DNA from: Bacillota bacterium
GTDB lineage: Bacteria; Bacillota; Bacilli; Alicyclobacillales; Alicyclobacillaceae
Assembly (NCBI GenBank): GCA_021816665.1
Contig: JAKAXI010000019.1
Coordinates: forward strand, 1-13,391
Reading direction: 5' to 3'
Length of the DNA stretch: 13,391 bases
The notes under the pieces are model-generated. The model had not been told where the DNA came from. It was given only the letters and a program-made list of their open reading frames with translations, and searched no databases. Below, one piece after another: positions 1-5,588 of this stretch; position 1 is the first letter of the stretch, and each line of letters starts with the position of its first letter. Both the position numbers and the translations under genes were made by a program.

Positions 1-24
1 TTGGCTACGGCACGGTTGGGTTTT

Positions 25-57
25 GAAAAGGGCGGTCTTCCCATTCGGTGACCGCCC
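25..57 (-). terminator. Intrinsic terminator of the small RNA unit
   Basis: On the minus strand an 8-bp stem (50-57 with 30-37, GGGCGGTC/GACCGCCC) with a 12-nt loop is followed by TTTTC. The T tract is short, so efficiency may be moderate. If the RNA is a leader, this would be its attenuator. Confidence 0.6.
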
Positions 58-207
58 ACTGTGTTACAGGTTTTCAGTTAAGAGACGTCGCAAGCCCAAC
101 CTCTCAAGCGACCATGCGGTTCCACGACCGCGCCTGGTGAATCAAAACAATAGCGACACACTACCAAGAACTCTGAATCCTGGTGTTACCCGCGCAACCT
201 GCTAACT
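25..207 (-). ncRNA. Candidate structured small RNA (6S RNA-like or attenuated leader)
   Basis: A transcript of about 180 nt is delimited by a near-consensus promoter (-35 at 237-242, -10 at 213-218) and an intrinsic terminator hairpin (30-57). No ORF with an SD and sensible composition lies in it. The 5' end (GTTA, 203-206; CAGGTT, 196-201) is complementary to the segment just before the terminator (AACCTG, 67-72; TAAC, 63-66). This gives a 10-bp closing stem with one bulged G that encloses the whole RNA. Inner hairpins are possible, for example GCGGT/ACCGC. Self-closure, length and independent promoter and terminator fit the architecture of bacterial 6S RNA, but I cannot confirm its conserved core. 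It could instead be an attenuated leader of a gene beyond the left edge. The promoter-to-terminator unit is well supported; the family is not. Confidence 0.5.
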
Positions 208-212
208 GACAT

Positions 213-242
213 ATTATACTGGGGTATGTTATTCCTTGTCAA
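213..242 (-). promoter_or_regulatory. Sigma-A promoter of the small RNA unit
   Basis: Read on the minus strand, TTGACA (237-242) is followed after 18 bases by TATAAT (213-218). Both hexamers match consensus exactly. Transcription would begin near 206-207. The promoter sits between the RNA and the divergent plus-strand IDEAL gene. Confidence 0.75.
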
Positions 243-386
243 GTAATGGGCGGAGAATTGGACAATTGATACGGCCAATGTCACTTGATGATGAAATTTT
301 CGAAACAAAATTGTGTATTTTATGTGACTTTCGGTGTATGATTTTTAAAAAGGCCGACTATTCAAATATTATCGGAGGGGACGGGC

Positions 387-737
387 GTGGCGACACACAC
401 CTGGACCTGTGGCGACTGGGTAGAGTTTGTTCCGTTAGCCGCGCAGGACGTGCTCACTGGATACATATTGGACCTCCCAACGGACACAAATGTTTGTAAA
501 GTCTACGTGCCGAGTCAAAGAAAAGTGTTCATAGTGCGGCGTGAACAACTGGATGCTTCCCCTCAGATGCTGCACCTCGCCGACATTCCGGCATTGATTG
601 ATCTGTCTCTTGATTTGCGCGACGAGATCTGGTTTGAACAACTTGTCTCGTTTGAGCCACATCAGTGCGTGAACGGTGATTTCCGCTTTCTCTGGATTTT
701 CCTTCCCCTTCTATCTGTGTTTCTATTTTTCGTTTAG
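387..737 (+). CDS. SH3-like / IDEAL-domain small protein
   Basis: Starts with GTG six bases after GGAGGGG (374-380). The 116-residue product has an N-terminal part (about 9-56) rich in short beta-type segments, like the SH3-like domain found before IDEAL in Bacillales proteins. Residues 67-88 (IPALIDLSLDLRDEIWFEQL) match the IDEAL motif, a short helical segment of mostly uncharacterised Firmicutes proteins. The end is unusual: residues 99-116 are almost entirely hydrophobic (FRFLWIFLPLLSVFLFFV). They are encoded by a pyrimidine-rich stretch, so they may be a tail anchor or a read-through into non-coding T-rich DNA after a lost stop or frameshift. I see no clear promoter in 243-370. The cellular role is unknown; the domain call is moderately firm. 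Confidence 0.7.
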   Translation: MATHTWTCGDWVEFVPLAAQDVLTGYILDLPTDTNVCKVYVPSQRKVFIVRREQLDASPQMLHLADIPALIDLSLDLRDEIWFEQLVSFEPHQCVNGDFRFLWIFLPLLSVFLFFV

Positions 738-838
738 GTTACGTACCGAACAAGTTTACAGTCGTAGCCTCGTACGGCAAAGTTATCCGTCGCGGTGAAC
801 TGTTCTGCAGACACGTGCGTCTTTTTGTGGAAGATTAA
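680..838 (+). other. Protein-like open stretch in another frame after the IDEAL gene
   Basis: In the frame one base back from the IDEAL gene, the sequence is open from 680 to a TAA at 836-838, ending 20 bases before the DedA start. The last third encodes plausible coding sequence (FTVVASYGKVIRRGEL and onward), but no ATG, GTG or TTG start with an SD is visible. The two frames meet over A TTT TTC at 725-731, where a -1 slip would join them. It may be the displaced true C-terminus of the IDEAL protein, a relic, or chance. Confidence 0.25.
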
Positions 839-858
839 CTGCAGAGAGGTGAAGACGG

Positions 859-1479
859 GTGACGCACGAGCTCGCATCGGCTGTCATGACGTGGGGATAT
901 GTCGCGATCTTCTGTGCAATGTTGTTAGAGAGTGCCTGTATTCCCCTGCCGAGCGAGGTCATCATGCCGTTTGGGGGATTTCTGGCAGCTGTCGGTCATT
1001 TCAATTTTTGGGGAGTTGTTTTGGCCGGAACCGCCGGGAATGTGGTTGGGTCCCTGTTGGCTTACTTACTCGGACGATTTGGCGGGCGCCGTTTGCTGTT
1101 GCGGTACGGTTCCTATGTGAGGCTGAACCCTAGACATCTGAACAAAGCCGAACAGTGGTTTCAGGGACGTGGCGAAATTTCTGTATTAATCGGCCGGGTG
1201 CTACCGATTGTCCGGACTTTTATCTCCCTCCCGGCCGGGATGGGAAAAATGCGCGTGTCCAAATTTTTAATTTACAGCGCGATGGGCTCTCTGCCCTGGG
1301 TTTACGTGCTCACCTGGGCAGGCAGTGATCTGGGCCACAATTGGCGGCATGTGGCGCCCTTCGCTAATTTCCTTAGCATCTTAGTGGTAGTCGCTCTGCT
1401 GTTTTACATTATTAGTTTCTTGCGTCGTCGCAAGCGTTTCGATGATGTGGGTGAGCGCTCAACGATTGAAGATCAATGA
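859..1479 (+). CDS. DedA family (VTT domain) integral membrane protein
   Basis: GTG start behind AGAGGTG (845-851). At 206 residues it is the usual size for DedA proteins, which are inner-membrane transporters or flippases linked to undecaprenyl-phosphate or lipid recycling and to envelope homeostasis. Typical blocks are present: LESACIPLPSEVIMPFGG (23-40) with the conserved acidic and proline residues, GTAGNVVGSLLAYLLGRFGG (57-76), and the re-entrant-loop block GRVLPIVRTFISLPAGMGKM (112-131) with the conserved arginines. A last membrane helix spans about 170-188, followed by a basic cytoplasmic tail. The gene faces the regulator at 1481-1879 with only one base between stop codons, so no terminator separates the converging transcripts. 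The substrate of this member cannot be read from the sequence. Confidence 0.9.
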   Translation: MTHELASAVMTWGYVAIFCAMLLESACIPLPSEVIMPFGGFLAAVGHFNFWGVVLAGTAGNVVGSLLAYLLGRFGGRRLLLRYGSYVRLNPRHLNKAEQWFQGRGEISVLIGRVLPIVRTFISLPAGMGKMRVSKFLIYSAMGSLPWVYVLTWAGSDLGHNWRHVAPFANFLSILVVVALLFYIISFLRRRKRFDDVGERSTIEDQ

Positions 1480-1480
1480 T

Positions 1481-1879
1481 CTAGTGGCGGGATGACTTTG
1501 CACAGTCCGGACAAAGCCCCTTAGCGACGACGTCGACGTGATCGACGCGATAACCGGTTTCGTTCGTGATAGCCTCTGCATATCCCGCCGGCATGATCTC
1601 AAAAATCTCATCGACACGTCCGCACTGCGTGCAGACCACGTGTTGATGAGCCTCTAAACGTGCGTCATACCTCGCGGCTCCGGATCCCATTCTTAACTCT
1701 TGGATGACACCGGCGTCTGTCAAATAGCGCAGCGAGTTGTAGACGGTAGCGTACGCGAGCTTGTGCCCTGCCTGTCGCAAGCGTTCCATGACATCCGCTG
1801 CAGTCGGATGATCGGCTGATTGGCTGACTATGTCGTAGACAGACTTGCGCTGTGGGGTTAAATGTAGGTTGCGGTACAT
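1481..1879 (-). CDS. Fur-family metalloregulator, PerR-like with Glu at the sensing position
   Basis: 132 residues: a winged helix (about 1-70) and a dimerisation/metal domain. It aligns without gaps to Bacillus subtilis PerR at an offset of 13. The structural zinc site is complete (C83, C86, C123, C126). Regulatory-metal ligands H24, D72, H78 and H80 match PerR H37, D85, H91 and H93. The fifth position, PerR Asp104, is Glu (E91), as in Fur proteins. N48 corresponds to PerR N61, a residue associated with recognising the PerR box rather than the Fur box. So DNA reading looks PerR-like while the metal site looks Fur-like. ATG start; G-rich SD about 10 bases upstream. Promoter at 1913-1941. Targets are unknown; PerR-type repressors usually control peroxide defence and iron genes. 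Confidence 0.9.
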   Translation of the reverse strand: MYRNLHLTPQRKSVYDIVSQSADHPTAADVMERLRQAGHKLAYATVYNSLRYLTDAGVIQELRMGSGAARYDARLEAHQHVVCTQCGRVDEIFEIMPAGYAEAITNETGYRVDHVDVVAKGLCPDCAKSSRH

Positions 1880-1912
1880 GGAGCCGTCCCCCCGAATGTG
1901 AAAGATGGATTC

Positions 1913-1941
1913 ATTCTAAATACAAACGGGAGTCCGTGCAA
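1913..1941 (-). promoter_or_regulatory. Candidate promoter of the Fur/PerR-like gene
   Basis: Minus-strand TTGCAC (1936-1941), 17-base spacer, TAGAAT (1913-1918). The -10 lies in TTTAGAATGAATCC, whose left half resembles a PerR-box half-site (TTATAAT type). The other half is poor, so autoregulation is only a possibility. Confidence 0.45.
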
Positions 1942-1972
1942 CTGTGTAGGGGATGTACGGGAAGGAAGTTAT

Positions 1973-2008
1973 GAAAATGTACGGGCGAGGATACGACTCA
2001 CCCGTACA
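1973..2008 (-). terminator. Intrinsic terminator after namA
   Basis: On the minus strand TGTACGGGTGAG (1997-2008) pairs with CTCGCCCGTACA (1978-1989), 12 bp with one G-T pair and a 7-nt loop, then ATTTTC. It lies 8 bases beyond the namA stop and ends the trxA-namA transcript. Confidence 0.8.
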
Positions 2009-2015
2009 ATCGTGA

Positions 2016-3038
2016 TCAAAATGCTCGTGCGTACTGTGTGGGCACCTCTGGTTTGACGCCGAGGGCCTGCGCTGCGTGAATGGCCCAATATGGATCGCGA
2101 AGCATTCCACGCCCAATCGCCACCAAGTCGGCATCTCCGTTCGCAACGACTGACTCCGCCAGATGAGCATCCTCGAGGATACCGACAGCAGTCACCGGCA
2201 CATTCAAAGCCTCTTTGATCGCCCTGGCGAATGGAACTTGATAGCCAGGGTAGTTGCCAGGTCGGCGTACGCCGGCATGGCCCTCTCCACCTGAGCTGAC
2301 GTGGAACATGTCGACTCCGGCATCACGATACTTGCGGCAGATTTCAATGCCATGGTCGATATCGTATCCTCCATCTACATATTCGACGGCGGAGACGCGC
2401 ATGAACAGTGGCATCGTCGGCGGCATGACCTGCTTTACAGCGTGCACGACTTCCACCCCAAACTGGGCCAAGTCTTGCCCGTAACGGTCAGAACGGCGGT
2501 TTGTCAATGGAGACTGGAACTGATGAATAAGGTACCCGTGCGCACCGTGTAACTCAATGGTGTCAACGCCAGCAGCGACTGCACGCCGCGCCGCCTCACG
2601 GAACATCTCCACGACCGCTTCTACTCCATCGGTGGATAGTGCTCGGGGCGTCTTGTACCCTTCATCCGCGTAGCGGATTGCTGAAGGCGCAACGGGTTCC
2701 TTTGCGTCCATCGCTTTACGGCCCGCATGAGCAATTTGGATGCCGACCTTTGCCCCGTATCCGTGGCATGCATCAATAATCCGCTGGAAAGCCGGAATTT
2801 GCTCATCGGACCACAGTCCGAGGTCCTGGTCAGTGATGCGACCATCGGGTTCAACGTCTGTCATTTCGAACAGCACCAATCCCGTGTCACCAATGGCTCG
2901 ACTCGTCAGATGCGTATAATGCCAGTCATTGGGTTTGCCATCTTTCTCGGTCACCGAGTATTGACACATGGGAGCCATCACAATTCGGTTTTTCAGCGTG
3001 AGCCCATTGAGCGTGTAGGGGGTAAACAAGTGCGACAT
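2016..3038 (-). CDS. namA: NADPH dehydrogenase NamA (YqjM-type old yellow enzyme)
   Basis: FMN-dependent ene-reductase that uses NADPH to reduce C=C bonds of enals, enones and nitro compounds; thought to act in detoxification and oxidative stress. At 340 residues it is close to YqjM (338). Class hallmarks of the thermophilic-like/YqjM branch are present: C25 and Y27 in MAPMCQYS, the substrate-binding histidines H164 and H167 followed by Y169 (ELHGAHGYL), FMN phosphate-loop residues near IGRGMLRDP (308-316), and the C-terminal arginine finger R338 (QYARAF) that reaches into the partner subunit. ATG start with AAAGGA 8 bases upstream. It follows thioredoxin by 36 bases without a terminator, so the two are probably co-transcribed and together suggest a redox/electrophile-stress function. 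Confidence 0.95.
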   Translation of the reverse strand: MSHLFTPYTLNGLTLKNRIVMAPMCQYSVTEKDGKPNDWHYTHLTSRAIGDTGLVLFEMTDVEPDGRITDQDLGLWSDEQIPAFQRIIDACHGYGAKVGIQIAHAGRKAMDAKEPVAPSAIRYADEGYKTPRALSTDGVEAVVEMFREAARRAVAAGVDTIELHGAHGYLIHQFQSPLTNRRSDRYGQDLAQFGVEVVHAVKQVMPPTMPLFMRVSAVEYVDGGYDIDHGIEICRKYRDAGVDMFHVSSGGEGHAGVRRPGNYPGYQVPFARAIKEALNVPVTAVGILEDAHLAESVVANGDADLVAIGRGMLRDPYWAIHAAQALGVKPEVPTQYARAF

Positions 3039-3074
3039 AGTTGCAGTCCTTTCTTTGTGAAGTGCTGCGCTGGT

Positions 3075-3395
3075 TTATCCTACAATTCCGGATAGCTGGG
3101 ACACCAGATCGGCTTTTGGCCTGTAACCGACAATTTCCTTCACTGGTTTGCCGTCTTTGAACAACATCAACGTCGGAATGCTCATGATGCCGAACTGCGC
3201 AGTGGTTTGCGGATTCTGATCGACGTCGAGTTTTCCGACAAGCAATTGCCCTTGGTATTCGTCGGCGACTTCTTCCAGCACAGGGGCCATCATTTTACAC
3301 GGTCCACACCAGCTTGCCCAAAAATCAACTAAAACGGGCTTGTCGCTCCCGATGAAATCAGCGAATGTTGTGTCAGTAACCTTATGTGTACCCAA
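3075..3395 (-). CDS. trxA: Thioredoxin
   Basis: Cytoplasmic disulfide reductase, 106 residues, with the active site WCGPC (29-33), buried-acid segment LVDFWA, and cis-proline at SIPT (P74). A longer in-frame TTG exists at 3410, but it overlaps the SD itself: GGAGGGG occupies 3402-3408. The TTG at 3395-3393 lies six bases downstream of that SD and gives a protein of normal thioredoxin length, so I choose it. The weak TTG start may temper expression from the strong SD. It has its own promoter (3494-3522), a leader of about 90 nt with a possible hairpin, and namA directly downstream. Confidence 0.95.
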   Translation of the reverse strand: MGTHKVTDTTFADFIGSDKPVLVDFWASWCGPCKMMAPVLEEVADEYQGQLLVGKLDVDQNPQTTAQFGIMSIPTLMLFKDGKPVKEIVGYRPKADLVSQLSGIVG

Positions 3396-3437
3396 AACTT
3401 TCCCCTCCAAGCGAAAATCGCGAAATGTTTGGGTTAG

Positions 3438-3465
3438 GCAGTTCCTCAGCCTTCCTGTGAACTGC
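3438..3465 (-). promoter_or_regulatory. Possible hairpin in the trxA leader
   Basis: Perfect 7-bp inverted repeat GCAGTTC (3438-3444) / GAACTGC (3459-3465) with a 14-nt loop, inside the 5' untranslated region of trxA. It is not followed by a T tract, so it is not a terminator. A regulatory role is unproven. Confidence 0.25.
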
Positions 3466-3493
3466 TTCCCAAGCTATACTCACTTACATTAAT

Positions 3494-3522
3494 ATAGTAC
3501 GTAGATTGCATGCGACTGTCAA
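3494..3522 (-). promoter_or_regulatory. Sigma-A promoter of trxA-namA
   Basis: Minus-strand TTGACA (3517-3522), 17-base spacer, TACTAT (3494-3499). It begins ten bases after the stop of the LysM gene, so trxA does not depend on read-through. Confidence 0.7.
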
Positions 3523-3532
3523 ATTTGGCGAC

Positions 3533-4375
3533 TTAAGCTGCATATTGGTTCGCTAATCGGCGAACGTCGGATACGTAGAACATCGAGTGGTTATACAGGT
3601 ACAGGGCGCCGGTTGGATTGGTGCGGTAGCCGTCGGCCGCTAACATGTGAGCACAGGTCCAAATCGCGTCGTAGACGTTGTTGATGTTCGGAGGCCCGGG
3701 GTGTCCGGGTGCCGTCACGGCATACTCGGCGAATGTTGACGGCATAAACTGCATGGGTCCTTCTGCCCCATCTACACTGATTTCAGGCGTTGTACCAAAA
3801 TTGGTCTCTATATGGTGAATCGCTGCCAGTACTGTCCAAGGAATGCCGTAGTGCTTGCCGGCTTGCTGATACACGGAGATAAAGCGCAGGGGGATGCCGC
3901 GGTGTACCGTGTTCAATTGCCGGTGCCGCGTTGATTTCGGCGTTCGAGACTCGTGCCACGGTGCTCGTGATGTGTGGATCCACAGGGTTTCGCCAGGATA
4001 AATGACGCTGGAGTGCAGATGATTCCAAGTTTGGAGTTGGCGGACCGTCACTCCATACTGTACGGAAATCGCCCAAAGTGAGTTGCCGCGCTTCACGAGG
4101 TAACGGGTTTTAGGGATAGGATGGAAGCTGGTCGAATGCTCAGGCGGGATCACGAGGCGCTGGTGAATTTGTAGGATGTCGCTGGTGAGATGATTCGTGT
4201 GTTCTAGCTGGCCCACGCTTGTGTGGTGTTGCACGGCAATCGCCCACAGGGTGTCGCCTTTATGTACGGTCACAGTCGTTTCCGCTTTTGCAGTCGTCGT
4301 GATCACAAACAGGCTCGAAATCAGGCTCATCCATACGGCACAGATCAAAGCCAAAATCCCTTTGCTCTGACGCAT
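3533..4375 (-). CDS. Secreted two-LysM lytic transglycosylase-like protein
   Basis: 280 residues. A signal peptide is clear: basic start MRQSK, hydrophobic core to about 26, AKA cleavage motif near 29-31. Two LysM peptidoglycan-binding repeats follow (about 34-77, GDTLWAIAVQHH; about 91-133, GNSLWAISVQYG). After a basic, histidine-rich linker, a soluble lytic-transglycosylase-type domain spans about 160-280: IHHIETNFG with likely catalytic E190, then DGAEGPMQFMPSTF (202-215) and a final helix with YLYNHS. Expected role: cleavage of peptidoglycan strands outside the membrane for growth, separation or spore processes. ATG start behind GGAGGGGG at 9 bases; a small stem CTTCG/CGAAG sits next to this SD. 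No close operon partner. Confidence 0.9.
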   Translation of the reverse strand: MRQSKGILALICAVWMSLISSLFVITTTAKAETTVTVHKGDTLWAIAVQHHTSVGQLEHTNHLTSDILQIHQRLVIPPEHSTSFHPIPKTRYLVKRGNSLWAISVQYGVTVRQLQTWNHLHSSVIYPGETLWIHTSRAPWHESRTPKSTRHRQLNTVHRGIPLRFISVYQQAGKHYGIPWTVLAAIHHIETNFGTTPEISVDGAEGPMQFMPSTFAEYAVTAPGHPGPPNINNVYDAIWTCAHMLAADGYRTNPTGALYLYNHSMFYVSDVRRLANQYAA

Positions 4376-4623
4376 ACGTTGAATCCCCCTCCTTCGCCTC
4401 GAAGCGGGTGGGCCGGGAGTACGGCAAAAATGAATTAGAAGTCACTCACCTGCGCTCCCTTGAGGCGTAATTCAGCTCTCCGATGTCTGTCTGTTTGAAA
4501 AGTCAAGCTGTGTGACCATTGTACGTGGACTGGTCCGTCGGATATGACTGCCATCAGGAGCCGAATTGTTGGCGGTTGTAAATCTCTGTGAAAGGAGCGC
4601 GTGCGTTCCAGCCTGGCTGAGGG
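4376..4623. other. Intergenic stretch upstream of the LysM gene, nothing firm
   Basis: With the terminator at 4624-4666 this forms a gene-free interval of about 310 bases. It must hold the promoter of the LysM gene. The only candidate I see on the minus strand is a TTGACT without a convincing -10 box. I looked for a c-di-AMP riboswitch, common before cell-wall hydrolases, and did not recognise its conserved segments. No supported ORF on either strand. Confidence 0.4.
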
Positions 4624-4666
4624 AGACAAAAACAAGGCCGGGCTGCCCAAATGGGCAACCCGGCCT
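4624..4666 (-). terminator. Strong intrinsic terminator after the four-cysteine gene
   Basis: On the minus strand a long G+C-rich hairpin (arms AGGCCGGG-TTGCCC and GGGCAGCCCGGCCT, 4635-4666, one mismatch, tetraloop-sized turn) is followed by TTGTTTTTG. It ends the small gene at 4689-4844 and, if read-through occurs, the whole molybdenum hydroxylase operon. Confidence 0.85.
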
Positions 4667-4688
4667 GTAATACCTGCAGACTGTTTCG

Positions 4689-4844
4689 TTACTCTGGGCG
4701 TTCGTTCATACAACGCTCGCACTCGAACAAAATGGACTCAAACAGTTCATCAATCTCACTTCCGCAAACCACGCACTCTTTGCGACCGCCTACAAATTGA
4801 CCAGAGAATTCAGTAGTGGACTCGTACGCTGATCCCGTGTTCAT
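4689..4844 (-). CDS. 51-residue four-cysteine (zinc-ribbon-like) protein
   Basis: ATG start with a G-rich SD (run of six G) about ten bases upstream, and a strong terminator 22 bases after the stop. The product has two CxxC knuckles, CVVC (24-27) and CERC (42-45), separated by an acidic stretch EIDELFESILFE, and a short N-terminus rich in Ser, Thr and Gly. The pattern suggests a single zinc (or Fe-S) site. I do not recognise the family. It lies 105 bases downstream of the MocA-like gene on the same strand, with no terminator between and its own candidate promoter, so it may be an eighth member of the operon or an independent gene. The cysteine spacing and the SD/terminator frame support it as real. 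Confidence 0.7.
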   Translation of the reverse strand: MNTGSAYESTTEFSGQFVGGRKECVVCGSEIDELFESILFECERCMNERPE

Positions 4845-4879
4845 CGGCTTCGCCCCCCACGAAGGATTTTCTACATTGT

Positions 4880-4888
4880 ATTATAACA
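4880..4888 (-). promoter_or_regulatory. Extended -10 promoter for the four-cysteine gene
   Basis: Minus-strand TGTTATAAT fits an extended -10 element; no good -35 is present. A 7-bp inverted repeat (TATAACA at 4882-4888, TGTTATA at 4909-4915, 20 bases apart) overlaps the -10 and the -35 zone and could be an operator. Confidence 0.4.
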
Positions 4889-4949
4889 GTGTGGAAATGT
4901 GAAGATGTTGTTATACTACATCGATAATTGTTCATAATATTTGAATTTA

Positions 4950-5588
4950 TTAGGAGTTGCGCCGCAAAAAGGCGGAGTAGTCCTCAGGAGTATCGAGATC
5001 GGGGAAAGGCTCAGTTGAAAAGTCTACGTACTTGCACTGGTCGCGATGTGCGTGTAACACCGAGCGGCCACCTTCATCTCCGGAGACGGCACAAAGTTCT
5101 ACATACAGCGACCGAGAAAACAATATCGGATGCCCGGGGACGCCCTGATAGCGCGCTTGCACGATTGGCGCGTCGGGCCCATTCAGATGTGTGCGTACGA
5201 GTTCGACAGGCATATCCGAGCGCAACTCCGGCTGGTCTCCGAGAATCACCACGGCGCAGTCAAACTGCCTTTCATCCGCCCAGCGAATACCAGCGCTGAG
5301 AGAGGTCGACATCCCCTCCCCAGCGCGGGGGTTCCACTGTACACCAACTGGGAGGTCGTTACAGACAGTTGCGACGTCAGGGAATTCAGGGTTGCAGATG
5401 AGCACTACTTGAGAGCGTTCCAATGCATCTGCAGCTTGGCAGGCCGCTGTCACAGTGCGTCGGATCACGGGTACCCCCTGTCCGTCCACCAGCAACAATT
5501 TTTGTTCCCTCATCCGTCTGCCAAATCCAGCAGCGAGGACAATCAAGGCGGAACTCGTCGGTCCTATCTGGTTGGTCACGAGTTGCAC
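4950..5588 (-). CDS. mocA: MocA-like molybdenum cofactor nucleotidyltransferase
   Basis: 212-residue MobA-like NTP-transferase (GT-A fold). Signature blocks: LAAGFGRRMREQKLLL (18-33) for nucleotide binding, GDQP (117-120) with the metal-binding Asp, GHPILF (152-157), DEGGR (171-175) and DLDTPEDY (197-204). MocA enzymes transfer CMP from CTP to molybdopterin-Mo, forming the cytosine-dinucleotide cofactor of CO dehydrogenase/xanthine dehydrogenase-type enzymes. That fits its position as the last core gene of the hydroxylase operon. The GTG start at 5588 overlaps the xdhC end by 13 bases. An alternative GTG at 5579 overlaps the xdhC stop as GTGA and has GGAG ten bases upstream; I cannot decide between them. 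A MobA-like GMP transferase is less likely in this context. Confidence 0.88.
   Translation of the reverse strand: MQLVTNQIGPTSSALIVLAAGFGRRMREQKLLLVDGQGVPVIRRTVTAACQAADALERSQVVLICNPEFPDVATVCNDLPVGVQWNPRAGEGMSTSLSAGIRWADERQFDCAVVILGDQPELRSDMPVELVRTHLNGPDAPIVQARYQGVPGHPILFSRSLYVELCAVSGDEGGRSVLHAHRDQCKYVDFSTEPFPDLDTPEDYSAFLRRNS

Noticed and set aside
105..125. T-box-like TGGAACCGC on the minus strand inside the candidate RNA
   Set aside because: The flanking AGGG part of the T-box is missing, and only about 85 nt lie upstream, too little for a standard specifier stem I plus stem III. Kept only as a remark.
1906..1920. PerR/Fur box at the promoter of the regulator
   Set aside because: Only one half-site fits (ATTCTAA); the other half matches about 3 of 7 positions, so it was not listed as an operator.
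4376..4623. Possible c-di-AMP riboswitch before the LysM gene
   Set aside because: Considered because of the cell-wall hydrolase context, but none of the conserved segments could be recognised.
4435..4722. 95-codon minus-strand open frame
   Set aside because: It runs through the strong terminator hairpin and the end of the four-cysteine gene, has no SD, and its composition is not protein-like.
4601..4816. 71-codon plus-strand ORF with an AAAGGAG upstream
   Set aside because: It lies antisense to the four-cysteine gene and its terminator. The cysteine pattern, SD and terminator all support the minus strand.
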